Origin: Rhizobium sp. Root482
Lineage (GTDB): Bacteria > Pseudomonadota > Alphaproteobacteria > Rhizobiales > Rhizobiaceae
Length of the DNA stretch: 64,000 nt
Assembly: GCF_001426565.1 (NCBI RefSeq)
Contig: NZ_LMFA01000022.1
Location: 166,955-230,954, forward strand
Direction: 5' to 3'
The translations under genes were made by a program, and so were the position numbers. Shown here one piece after another: positions 15,291 through 23,131 of the stretch. The notes below the pieces were generated by a model, which was given only the letters and a program-made list of their open reading frames with translations, did not search any database and was not told the DNA's origin. How positions within the stretch are numbered: the first letter of the stretch is position 1; every line of letters starts with the position of its first letter.

Positions 15291-15998
15291 TTGCGCTACG
15301 CTTTCTATATCACGCCCGATGAAGATGATCCGCTGACGGATGCTGCGGCCCGCTGGCTTGGGGCGAACCCGTTCACCGGTCGCGCCACGTCCCTCGATCC
15401 GGCCGGCGATTTCGGCGCCGAAGAACTGGCCACCCTGACGGCCGATCCGCGCCGCTATGGTTTTCATGGAACGGTGAAGGCGCCGTTCGCGCTTGCCGCC
15501 GGGACAGGCGAAGCGCAACTGCTCGATGCTTTCGAACGTTTTGCCGAAGAGCGCGCCGACTTCGAAATACCGGCGCTGGCGCTCGGCCAGCTCGGGCCTT
15601 TCTTCGCGCTGGTGCCGGCGCTAGAATGTCCGGCGCTGCAGGCCATTGCCGATGACACCGTGCGCCGGTTCGAGCCCTTCCGCGCGCCGCTCTCCGATGC
15701 GGATCTGGCGCGCCGCAAGCCCCATCTTTTGAGCGAGGCGCAGCGCCGCAACCTCATGGAATGGGGATATCCCTATGTCTTCGAAAGCTTCCGCTTCCAC
15801 ATGACGCTCACGGGCCCGGTGCCGGCCGAACGGCAGGCCGCGATGAAAGCGGTTCTGGAAGAGCGCTTCGCGCCCTTTATCGGAAAACCGCTGTCGGTGA
15901 CCTCGCTAGCGCTCTTCGTCGAGCCGGAGCGTGGCGCCGCCTTCAAGGTTCACTCGCTTTTGCCGCTTGGCGGCATGACCAAACGAAAGATGGCATGA
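15291..15998 (+). CDS. DUF1045 phosphonate-operon protein, likely 2H phosphoesterase
   Basis: This is the 235-residue protein of the phosphonate-operon DUF1045 family. It starts at TTG 15291, which has AGGGA 7 bp upstream; the nearby ATG at 15284 is out of frame and stops early. The sequence carries two His-x-Thr motifs, YGFHGTVKAPF (His59-Thr61) and FRFHMTLTGP (His170-Thr172), spaced as in the 2H phosphoesterase superfamily. Those enzymes open cyclic phosphodiesters. The cluster has no phnP, whose product opens the 1,2-cyclic phosphate made by PhnJ. I infer this protein may replace it. It is followed after 1 bp by phnM. Confidence 0.88.
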   Translation: MRYAFYITPDEDDPLTDAAARWLGANPFTGRATSLDPAGDFGAEELATLTADPRRYGFHGTVKAPFALAAGTGEAQLLDAFERFAEERADFEIPALALGQLGPFFALVPALECPALQAIADDTVRRFEPFRAPLSDADLARRKPHLLSEAQRRNLMEWGYPYVFESFRFHMTLTGPVPAERQAAMKAVLEERFAPFIGKPLSVTSLALFVEPERGAAFKVHSLLPLGGMTKRKMA

Positions 15999-15999
15999 C

Positions 16000-17139
16000 A
16001 TGACCGCTGAAACCGTTCTTTCCAATGCTCGCATCGTGCTCGAGGACCGCATCCTCGCCGGCTCGGTGCTGATCCGCGACGGGCTGATCGCCGATATTTC
16101 GGAAGGCACAAGCCGGGTCGGCGAGGATTTCGAGGGCGATTACCTCATCCCCGGCCTCGTTGAGCTACACACCGATCATCTGGAAGCGCATTATTCGCCG
16201 CGTCCCGGCGTGCGCTGGCTGAAAATGGCGGCGATCCAGGCGCATGACGCGCAGATCGTCACCTCCGGCATCACCACGGTCTTCGACTGCCTGCGCATGG
16301 GCTCCGACGAGGATGGCGGCTTCGAGCAGGGCGAGATGCGCGACATGGCCGATGCGCTGGCGCAGGCGGCCCGGGAAAACCGGCTGCGTGCCGATCATCG
16401 CATTCATCTGCGCTGCGAAGTCTCCACCGACAATGTGCTTGCTCATTTCATCGAGTTCGAGAACGATCCGCAGGTCGGCCTCGTCTCCCTGATGGACCAT
16501 GCGCCTGGCCAGCGGCAGTTCCAGACGATGGATCAGTATACGCTCTACCACAAGACCAAGCGCGGGCTCTCTGACGCCGCATTCGAGGCCTTCTGCGAGC
16601 GCCAGCAGAGGCTGTCGGCGAAATATGCCGGTCCGCATCGCACCGAGATCGCCAGGGCCTGCGCCGAGCGCGGCATCACCATTGCCAGCCATGACGATGC
16701 GACCCTTGCCCATGTCGAGGAATCGGTCGGCTTCGGCATCCGCCTGGCGGAATTCCCGACCAGTTTCGAGGCGGCGGAGGCTTCGCATGCGGCCGGTCTC
16801 AGCGTCCTCATGGGCGCGCCCAATATCGTTCGCGGCAAGTCGCATTCCGGCAATATCGCCGCGCGCGACCTTGCCGAGCGCGGCGTGCTCGACGTCCTTT
16901 CCTCCGACTATGTGCCGTTCAGCCTGATCCAGGCGCCTTTCGTCCTGTCCGACGAGATCGAAACCGTCAGCCTGCCGCAGGCGCTCGCCATGGTGACGGC
17001 AACGCCGGCAAGGACCGTCGGCTTGACGGATCGTGGCCGGATCGCCACCGGCCTTCGTGCCGATATCGCCCGCGTCCAGCGCAATGAGGGCATTCCGGTG
17101 GTTCGCTCCGTCTGGCGTGAAGGCCGGCGGGTCGCCTGA
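16000..17139 (+). CDS. phnM: ribose 1-methylphosphonate 5-triphosphate diphosphatase PhnM
   Basis: This is a 379-residue amidohydrolase-superfamily enzyme. It removes pyrophosphate from alpha-D-ribose 1-methylphosphonate 5-triphosphate to give the 5-phosphate that PhnJ cleaves. The metal-binding motif HTDHLEAH starts at His57. SGITTVFDCLRMGSDED follows, split as GITTVFDCLRMG, then MDHAPGQRQF, a SHDDAT segment, and the late LSSDYVPFSLI. Its ATG comes 1 bp after the stop of the DUF1045 gene, and its TGA overlaps the ATG of phnN. The three genes are tightly coupled. Confidence 0.96.
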   Translation: MTAETVLSNARIVLEDRILAGSVLIRDGLIADISEGTSRVGEDFEGDYLIPGLVELHTDHLEAHYSPRPGVRWLKMAAIQAHDAQIVTSGITTVFDCLRMGSDEDGGFEQGEMRDMADALAQAARENRLRADHRIHLRCEVSTDNVLAHFIEFENDPQVGLVSLMDHAPGQRQFQTMDQYTLYHKTKRGLSDAAFEAFCERQQRLSAKYAGPHRTEIARACAERGITIASHDDATLAHVEESVGFGIRLAEFPTSFEAAEASHAAGLSVLMGAPNIVRGKSHSGNIAARDLAERGVLDVLSSDYVPFSLIQAPFVLSDEIETVSLPQALAMVTATPARTVGLTDRGRIATGLRADIARVQRNEGIPVVRSVWREGRRVA

Positions 17140-17717
17140 TGGAAGGGCGCGACGAACCCGGGGCGATCATCGTCGTGGTCGGACCGAGCGGCGCCGGCAA
17201 AGACAGCGTCATCGGCTTTGCCGCGCGGCAGTTTGCCGGCAGCAAGGATATCGGCTTCGTGCGGCGCGTCATCACCCGGCCGACGGATGCGGGCGGCGAG
17301 GTTCATGAGAGCGTGTCGCCGGCCGGTTTCGACACGCGCCTGGCTGCCGGCGAATTCGCCGTCGCCTGGCAGGCACATGGATTGAAATACGGGATTCCAA
17401 GAGAGGCGGTCCGGCGGACACGGGATGGCGAGACACTGATCGCCAATGGCAGTCGCGGCGCGCTCGGTCAGTTCCGCAAGGCATTTCCGAGGGTTTGCGT
17501 CGTCAATATCACCGCCTCGCCGCAGGTGCTTGCAAGCCGGCTGGTGGCGCGCGGTCGCGAGAGCGAGGCGGATATTTTTAACCGGCTGCGGCGGCAGGTA
17601 CCGGACCTGCTCGACGAGGCGGACGTAATGACGATCGACAATAGCGGCCCGCTCGACATTGCCGGCCAGCGTTTCGCGGCCTTTGTCGCAAGCCTGAAAA
17701 GCCGGCGGCCGGCCTGA
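17139..17717 (+). CDS. phnN: ribose 1,5-bisphosphate phosphokinase PhnN
   Basis: This 192-residue P-loop kinase of the guanylate-kinase fold makes phosphoribosyl pyrophosphate from ribose 1,5-bisphosphate. That recycles the sugar of the C-P lyase route into nucleotide synthesis. Walker A is GPSGAGKDS (residues 15-23). RVITRPTDAGGE and FAVAWQAHGLKYGIP match PhnN closely. It overlaps the phnM stop by 1 bp and is the last gene of the phn region; the next gene is convergent, 10 bp away. Confidence 0.94.
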   Translation: MEGRDEPGAIIVVVGPSGAGKDSVIGFAARQFAGSKDIGFVRRVITRPTDAGGEVHESVSPAGFDTRLAAGEFAVAWQAHGLKYGIPREAVRRTRDGETLIANGSRGALGQFRKAFPRVCVVNITASPQVLASRLVARGRESEADIFNRLRRQVPDLLDEADVMTIDNSGPLDIAGQRFAAFVASLKSRRPA

Positions 17718-17727
17718 GGCGTTTACC

Positions 17728-18720
17728 TCAGAGCGAATTGTCGAGGAAATACCACTGGTCGAGATGGTCTCGGATGACCGGTTCGATCGCGGAATTCAGA
17801 AGAAGGACATCGTCGATCAGCCGCTCGCCGGGCACGGTCTCCGGCGGCAGGACGATCGGCGGCAGGGCGAAGGCCTCGAAATTGGCACCTTCCTTCCGCA
17901 AAATATAGCCGGGGCAGATCGTCGCCTGCGTCATCCGCGCCAGCCGGACCGCGATGGCCAGATTGCCTTCCAGATGCGGTGGCTTGCCAAGGAAAGGCCC
18001 GCGGATCTTGCCGGCAAAGCCCTCGTCGCAGAAGAGCGAGATGACGCCACCCTGCCTCAGGATCTTGACCGCGGGCCTGATCCCGTCCTTGCCGGGCGGC
18101 ATCAGCCGGTATCCGAGCTTGATGCGAACGCGGTCGGCGATCCAGGCCCGCGCCCTTCCTGATGGAGGGGTGTAATTGGCCGACGGCTTGAAGCCCAGCT
18201 CCACCAGCTTCGGCCCCAATATCTCCCAGTTTCCCAGGTGCAGGCCGACCATGATCACCGGCCCCTTGCGCTGCGCTTCGACGATCAGCTCGACATTGTG
18301 CCAGATGACGCGTTTGGAGGGTTTCGCCAATCGGCCGATGATCGAAAATTCGGTCATCAGGCGCCCCTGGTTTTCCCAGTTGCGCTTCAGGATGGCGTCG
18401 CGCTCCTCCTCCGAGGCATGCGGCAGCAGCCGTTTCAGGTTCTTCCTCGCCTTCTTGACCGCGCCCTTGTGCCAGCGCGGAATGACGAAGCTGCCGAGTG
18501 CGGCGCCGATGGAAGAGCAGAGATCGGTCGGTAGCGCCTTTAGCCCGAAATGCAGGGCAAGGTCGGCGAGGTTCTGGAGATTGCCGGTGACGTGATAGCG
18601 GAAGGCTTTCCGTCGGCGTTCGGCGGTCGAGAACAGGTCGCCAAGCGGCGGTTGTTCCGGCGGCCGGTAGACCCAGGCCTGTCGCTTTTTCGCCTCCAGT
18701 TTTTTCTGCTGTTCCGCCAT
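17728..18720 (-). CDS. LpxL/HtrB-type lipid acyltransferase
   Basis: This 330-residue membrane-associated acyltransferase belongs to the lysophospholipid/lipid A late acyltransferase family. The catalytic motif is HLGNWE (a His-x4-Glu, as in LpxL/LpxM). The acceptor-side motifs are YTPPSGRARAWI and a later CDEGFAGKIRGPFLGK. A basic, Lys/Arg/Gln-rich N-terminus is followed by a region with possible membrane contact near residues 50-85. It begins 3 bp after the stop of the cytochrome P450 gene, so the two are one operon. It may acylate lipid A or another lipid; the P450 partner suggests an unusual, possibly hydroxylated, fatty substrate. That link is inference. Confidence 0.8.
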   Translation of the reverse strand: MAEQQKKLEAKKRQAWVYRPPEQPPLGDLFSTAERRRKAFRYHVTGNLQNLADLALHFGLKALPTDLCSSIGAALGSFVIPRWHKGAVKKARKNLKRLLPHASEEERDAILKRNWENQGRLMTEFSIIGRLAKPSKRVIWHNVELIVEAQRKGPVIMVGLHLGNWEILGPKLVELGFKPSANYTPPSGRARAWIADRVRIKLGYRLMPPGKDGIRPAVKILRQGGVISLFCDEGFAGKIRGPFLGKPPHLEGNLAIAVRLARMTQATICPGYILRKEGANFEAFALPPIVLPPETVPGERLIDDVLLLNSAIEPVIRDHLDQWYFLDNSL

Positions 18721-18723
18721 GGC

Positions 18724-20142
18724 CTAGCTCCCCTTTCGCCGGTGCAGCGTGACCGGCAGGCCGCCGCGCGGGCGAAGCGTCAGGCGGCATTGCGGCTCGA
18801 CCTTTGCGTCCTCGGCCACGCGCAGCTTGAACCGCTGGGCAAGGATGGCAAGGCAGAGGATCGCCTCGGTAAGGCCGAACTGCAACCCCGGGCAGACCCG
18901 AGGCCCGCTGGCAAAGGGAATATAGCTATAGGGAATGGGTCTTTCGCCGTTCAGGAAACGCTCCGGCCGGAACAGATGCGCGTCCTTGAAAAAGGCTTCG
19001 GTCCGGTGCAGCAGCCAGGGCACGATCAGGATCAGCGACGCCGGTTTGACGTCGATATCGCCGATCCGGTCCGCTTCCCCGGTCTGGCGGGCAAGGATCG
19101 GCACGGGCGGATAGAGCCGAAGCGTCTCCTCGATCACGGCGCGGCAGAGTTCCAGTTGCGGCAGGTCGTCGAGCGTCGGCACCCGATCGCCGCAGACGCG
19201 GTCGATCTCCTCGTGGAGCGATTTCTCCACCCATTGCGCCCGCGACAGGAGATACCAGGCCCAGGTGAGGGTCGCCGCCGTCGTCTCATGGCCGGCCATG
19301 AAGATGGTGGCGGCCTCGTTGCGCAGCGCCACCACGTCGAGCTTCAGCTCCGGATTGCGCTTCTGCCGGCGCACCAGAAGGTCCACCATGGAATTGTCGT
19401 CGCCGCGCCCGGCGAGATGATCCTCCACCACCTTGTCGATGATCCCGTGGATGCGCGAGACGGACCGGCGCAGCTTTGGCGTCCGCAGCACCGGCAGGCC
19501 TTCGTCGAAGCCGAGGAAATAGCCGATATTGATGGAATCGATCAGCGACTGGTAGCTTTCGAAGCCTTGCGTGACCGCATTGGCGGCCTCTTCGCCGAGA
19601 TCATTGCCGAAAACGCTGCGCGAGATGATCTCGGCGGTCAGCCCCGCCATTTCATAGAGCGCGTTCACCGGCGCGCCGTCCGGCAGCGAGGACCAGCGTT
19701 CGGCAAGCTCGCTCGCCGTTCGCTCCATGATCCCGCCGAAGGTCGGCAGGCGGTTCTTGTGGACGATATCGTTGACCAGCGGGCGCCGCTGCTTCCAGGT
19801 CTCTCCGTCCGAGATGAACAGGCCGTCGCCGAGAAGAAATTCCAGCGCCCGGCGCATCTGCGGCGACTTGCGCTCGAAATTCTCGTGGCGCTTGGCCACC
19901 ACATAGCGGATCGCCTCGGGCGAATTGACGATCACCAGCTGCCTGCCGAGCAGCGTCATCGACGAGACCTTGTCGGTATAGTCGTTCTTGCGCCAGATAG
20001 ACAGGAAGTCGTGGCGGGCCTTCAGGATGAGAGACAGGGATTGCCCGGGCTTTCCCCGGTAATAGGCCGAATGCGCCGGCTCGAAGGCGTTCTTCCTCAG
20101 TTTCTCAACAATGTCGGTCGATTGCCGTAAACTGGAGAACAT
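18724..20142 (-). CDS. cytochrome P450
   Basis: The 472-residue P450 has all core motifs: I-helix AGHETTAA, K-helix EETLR (ExxR), and heme loop FASGPRVCPG with the ligand Cys417. No membrane anchor is evident at the N-terminus, which is usual for bacterial P450s. The I-helix sequence GHETTAATLTWAWYLL resembles CYP4/CYP102-like fatty acid hydroxylases more than the camphor type, so a fatty acyl substrate is plausible. No ferredoxin or reductase gene is adjacent. It is the first gene of a two-gene operon with the acyltransferase. The true substrate is unknown. Confidence 0.92.
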   Translation of the reverse strand: MFSSLRQSTDIVEKLRKNAFEPAHSAYYRGKPGQSLSLILKARHDFLSIWRKNDYTDKVSSMTLLGRQLVIVNSPEAIRYVVAKRHENFERKSPQMRRALEFLLGDGLFISDGETWKQRRPLVNDIVHKNRLPTFGGIMERTASELAERWSSLPDGAPVNALYEMAGLTAEIISRSVFGNDLGEEAANAVTQGFESYQSLIDSINIGYFLGFDEGLPVLRTPKLRRSVSRIHGIIDKVVEDHLAGRGDDNSMVDLLVRRQKRNPELKLDVVALRNEAATIFMAGHETTAATLTWAWYLLSRAQWVEKSLHEEIDRVCGDRVPTLDDLPQLELCRAVIEETLRLYPPVPILARQTGEADRIGDIDVKPASLILIVPWLLHRTEAFFKDAHLFRPERFLNGERPIPYSYIPFASGPRVCPGLQFGLTEAILCLAILAQRFKLRVAEDAKVEPQCRLTLRPRGGLPVTLHRRKGS

Positions 20143-20233
20143 GCTCCGGTTGCCCCTGTCGATTCCGATTGCGCCGCGGAGCGCGACTTTTCGAGCTATC
20201 GGATAGCAGCAATTTCGAACGGCGCAAACTTCT

Positions 20234-20282
20234 TTCGGCGCCCGGCCGACAGCGTGGGTGACGCTATCGGCCTGGCGCCGAA
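20234..20282. repeat. 49-bp inverted repeat after the aminotransferase gene
   Basis: The outer arms TTCGGCGCC and GGCGCCGAA, the inner GGCCGA/TCGGCC and AGCGT/ACGCT form an almost complete hairpin with a 5-nt loop and single-base bulges. It starts 4 bp beyond the aminotransferase stop. There is no T-run on either side, so it would be a transcript-stabilising or Rho-linked 3' end, or a dispersed palindrome. Confidence 0.65.
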
Positions 20283-20286
20283 TGCT

Positions 20287-21519
20287 TCAGCGCAAGGCGG
20301 CGCAGGCGGCGGCAATGCGCTCCAGCGCCTCGCGTAGTTCCATTTCCGAGGTGGCATAGGAAATACGGAAGAATGGCGACAGGCCGAAGGCGGAGCCCGG
20401 CACGACGGCCACATGGGCGTCATCCAGCAGATAGGCGCAGAAATCCGTATCGGTTTCGATCCGCTTACCGCTTGGCGTCGTCTTGCCAAGCATGCCGGCG
20501 CAGCCGGAGAAGGTGTAGAAGGCGCCTTCCGGCACGCGGCAATCGAGCCCCTCTATGGCGTTGAGGGCTGCAACGACAAGGTCGCGGCGGTGCTGGAAGC
20601 TGGCAGTGCGTTCTTTCAAGAAGTCTTGAGGTCCGGTGAGTGCCGCAACTGATGCGGCCTGGCTGATCGAGGAAGGGCAGGAGGTCGCCTGGCTCTGCAC
20701 CACCGCCATGGCCTTGATCAGGTCGCGCGGGCCGCCGGCATAACCGATGCGCCAGCCGGTCATGGCATAGGCCTTGGAAACGCCGTTGACGGTAAGCGTC
20801 CGGTTCTTCAGTGCCGGCTCGAGCGCGGCCGGGGTCATGAATTTGAAATCGTCATAGACGATGTGCTCGTACATGTCGTCGACCAGCAGCCAGACATGCG
20901 GATGCCGCAGCAGCACGTCGAGCAGGGGCCGGTAGTCCTCCGCGCTGTAGGCGGCGCCGGACGGATTGGAGGGCGAGTTGAGCATGACCCAGCGCGTTTT
21001 CGGCGTGATCGCCGCTTCCAGTTGCTCGGCCTTCAGGCGGAAGCCGGCCTCTGCATCGCAGGCGATCAGGACCGGCTTGCCCTCGGCGATCTCGACAATG
21101 TCCGAATAGGAGGTCCAGTAGGGCGTCGGGATGATCACCTCGTCGCCGCGATTGAGCGTCGCCATCATCGCATTGAAGAGGATCTGCTTGGCGCCGGTGG
21201 CCACAGTGATCTCGTCCAGCGCATAGGAAACGCCGTTTTCGCGGGAAAATTTATCCCGAATGGCCGCCTTCAGCTCCGGGGTGCCGTCGAGGGCGGTATA
21301 TTTCGTCTGGCCGCGCCCGATGGCATCGGAGGCGGCCTGCTTGATGTGATCCGGCGTATCGAAATCCGGTTCGCCGGCACCCAGGATGATCACCGGCTTG
21401 CCGTCGCGCTTCATGGCTTGCGCCCGGGCGCCGATCTTCAGGATTTCGGAAACGCCGATCGCGGATATCCGCGAGGCGGGCGAAAAGCCCGCCTCCTCGA
21501 TCTTCGTGTTGATGGTCAT
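20287..21519 (-). CDS. PLP-dependent aminotransferase (aspartate aminotransferase family), probable 2-aminoadipate transaminase
   Basis: This is a 410-residue class I fold aminotransferase of subgroup I-gamma. Motifs: ILGAGEPDFDTPDHI near residue 45, NSPSNPSGAAYS, the cofactor-anchoring SKAYAMTGWRIGYAGG with Lys249, and FRISYATS with the substrate Arg near the C-terminus. By sequence it would be called aspartate aminotransferase. It is the last gene of an operon with hglS, a D-2-hydroxyglutarate dehydrogenase and an ALDH7-type dehydrogenase. The pathway there needs conversion of 2-aminoadipate to 2-oxoadipate, so I infer that role. The start at 21519 gives the family N-terminus; the longer in-frame extension runs into the upstream gene. 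Confidence 0.85.
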   Translation of the reverse strand: MTINTKIEEAGFSPASRISAIGVSEILKIGARAQAMKRDGKPVIILGAGEPDFDTPDHIKQAASDAIGRGQTKYTALDGTPELKAAIRDKFSRENGVSYALDEITVATGAKQILFNAMMATLNRGDEVIIPTPYWTSYSDIVEIAEGKPVLIACDAEAGFRLKAEQLEAAITPKTRWVMLNSPSNPSGAAYSAEDYRPLLDVLLRHPHVWLLVDDMYEHIVYDDFKFMTPAALEPALKNRTLTVNGVSKAYAMTGWRIGYAGGPRDLIKAMAVVQSQATSCPSSISQAASVAALTGPQDFLKERTASFQHRRDLVVAALNAIEGLDCRVPEGAFYTFSGCAGMLGKTTPSGKRIETDTDFCAYLLDDAHVAVVPGSAFGLSPFFRISYATSEMELREALERIAAACAALR

Positions 21520-21565
21520 GTCAGATCCTCGATACGCCGGTTGTTCGATTATTCGATGTCGCCAA

Positions 21566-23098
21566 TTACTCGATGTCGAAAGAGACGCCCTGTGCCAGCG
21601 GCAGGGCCTTCGAATAATTGATGGTGTTGGTGGCGCGGCGCATATAGGCCTTCCAGGCGTCGGAGCCGGATTCGCGGCCGCCACCGGTTTCCTTTTCGCC
21701 ACCGAAGGCGCCGCCGATTTCAGCACCGGAGGTACCGATATTGACATTGGCGATGCCGCAGTCCGAGCCATCCGGCGACAGGAAGCGCTCGGCTTCCTGC
21801 AGGTCGAGCGTGAAGATCGACGAGGAAAGGCCGGCGCCAACCGCATTGTGATCGGCAACGGCGGCGTCGAAATCGCTGTACTTCATCACATAGAGGATCG
21901 GCGCGAAGGTTTCCTCGGTGACCGGGCCTGCCTGCTTGGGCATTTCGACCAGGGCCGGCTTCACATAATAGCTGTTGGCATGGCCGAGATCGACGCGTTC
22001 GCCACCGGTGATCGTGCCGCCATGGGCCTTGGCTTCAGAGAGTGCCTTCTGCATGCCGTCGAAGGCCGGCTTGTCGACGAGCGGGCCGACCAGCGCGGTC
22101 GATTCCAGCGGATTACCGACCGAAACGCTCTGGTAGGCCTTCTTCAGGCGCGGCACCAGCGCGTCGTAGACGCTTTCATGGACGAAGAGACGGCGCAGCG
22201 TCGTGCAGCGCTGGCCGGCCGTGCCCATCGCACCGAAAGCGATGGCGCGAAGGGCCATGTCGAGATCGGCGGACGGGCAGACGATGCCGCCGTTGTTGCC
22301 GCCGAGTTCGAGGATGGCGCGGGCAAAGCGCTTGGCAAGACGCGGGCCGACGTCGCGGCCCATGCGGGTGGAACCGGTTGCCGAAACGAGCGCGACCTTC
22401 GGATGATCGACCAGGACTTCGCCGATGGCGCGGTCACCGATCAGGACCTGGGACAGGCCTTCCGGTGCATCGCCGAAGCGAGCAAGTGCCTTCTCAAGGA
22501 TAGCCTGCGATGCAAGTGCGGTGAGGGGTGTCTTTTCGGACGGCTTCCAGACGACGGCATTGCCGCAGACGAGCGCCAGTGCCGTATTCCATGACCAGAC
22601 AGCGACCGGGAAGTTGAAGGCGGAAATGACGCCGATGACGCCGAGCGGATGCCAGGTTTCCATCATCCGGTGACCGGGGCGCTCGGTGGCGATGGTCAGG
22701 CCGTAGAGCTGGCGCGACAGGCCGACGGCGAAATCGCAGATGTCGATCATTTCCTGCACTTCGCCGAGACCTTCGGAGGTGATCTTGCCGGCCTCGATCG
22801 AGACGAGGCGGCCGAGATCGGCCTTGTGGGCGCGCAGTTCCTCGCCGAGCAGGCGAACCAGTTCGCCACGCTTGGGCGCCGGTACCAGACGCCAGGCGCG
22901 GAACGCCGCTTCGGCCTTTTCGATCTTGGCGGCGGCGTCAGCGGCCGAATCGGTCTTCAGACTGGCAACCTGCTCACCAGTGACCGGTGAATAGGAGGCC
23001 ATGTCGCCGCCCGTATAGAGGCTCTTGGCGACGCCCAGCTTCTCCAGGATGGAGGCGGTTTCCTGAACGACGTTGACCGTCTTCGTTGCAATGTTCAT
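21566..23098 (-). CDS. amaB: ALDH7-type aldehyde dehydrogenase, probable 2-aminoadipate semialdehyde dehydrogenase (AmaB)
   Basis: This is a 510-residue aldehyde dehydrogenase of the antiquitin (ALDH7A1)/AmaB group. It oxidises 2-aminoadipate 6-semialdehyde, in equilibrium with piperideine-6-carboxylate, to 2-aminoadipate with NAD+. Motifs: GVISAFNFPVAVWSWN, WKPSEKTPLTA, LELGGNNG with the catalytic Glu, and GQRCTTLRR with nucleophile Cys298. The NIGTSGAEIGGAFGGEKETGG region is strongly characteristic of ALDH7 and is quoted here only in part (GGAFGGEKETGGGRESGSD). It lies 33 bp after the D-2-hydroxyglutarate dehydrogenase gene, and its 3' end is 46 bp before the aminotransferase. Confidence 0.92.
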   Translation of the reverse strand: MNIATKTVNVVQETASILEKLGVAKSLYTGGDMASYSPVTGEQVASLKTDSAADAAAKIEKAEAAFRAWRLVPAPKRGELVRLLGEELRAHKADLGRLVSIEAGKITSEGLGEVQEMIDICDFAVGLSRQLYGLTIATERPGHRMMETWHPLGVIGVISAFNFPVAVWSWNTALALVCGNAVVWKPSEKTPLTALASQAILEKALARFGDAPEGLSQVLIGDRAIGEVLVDHPKVALVSATGSTRMGRDVGPRLAKRFARAILELGGNNGGIVCPSADLDMALRAIAFGAMGTAGQRCTTLRRLFVHESVYDALVPRLKKAYQSVSVGNPLESTALVGPLVDKPAFDGMQKALSEAKAHGGTITGGERVDLGHANSYYVKPALVEMPKQAGPVTEETFAPILYVMKYSDFDAAVADHNAVGAGLSSSIFTLDLQEAERFLSPDGSDCGIANVNIGTSGAEIGGAFGGEKETGGGRESGSDAWKAYMRRATNTINYSKALPLAQGVSFDIE

Positions 23099-23131
23099 GT
23101 GAGCAAACTCCCGTTTCTCTGTGTGGAAGGA

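Noticed and set aside
18550..20130. 526-codon plus-strand open frame opposite the P450 gene
   Set aside because: The P450 motifs are intact on the minus strand; the plus-strand product is Arg/Gly-rich and featureless.
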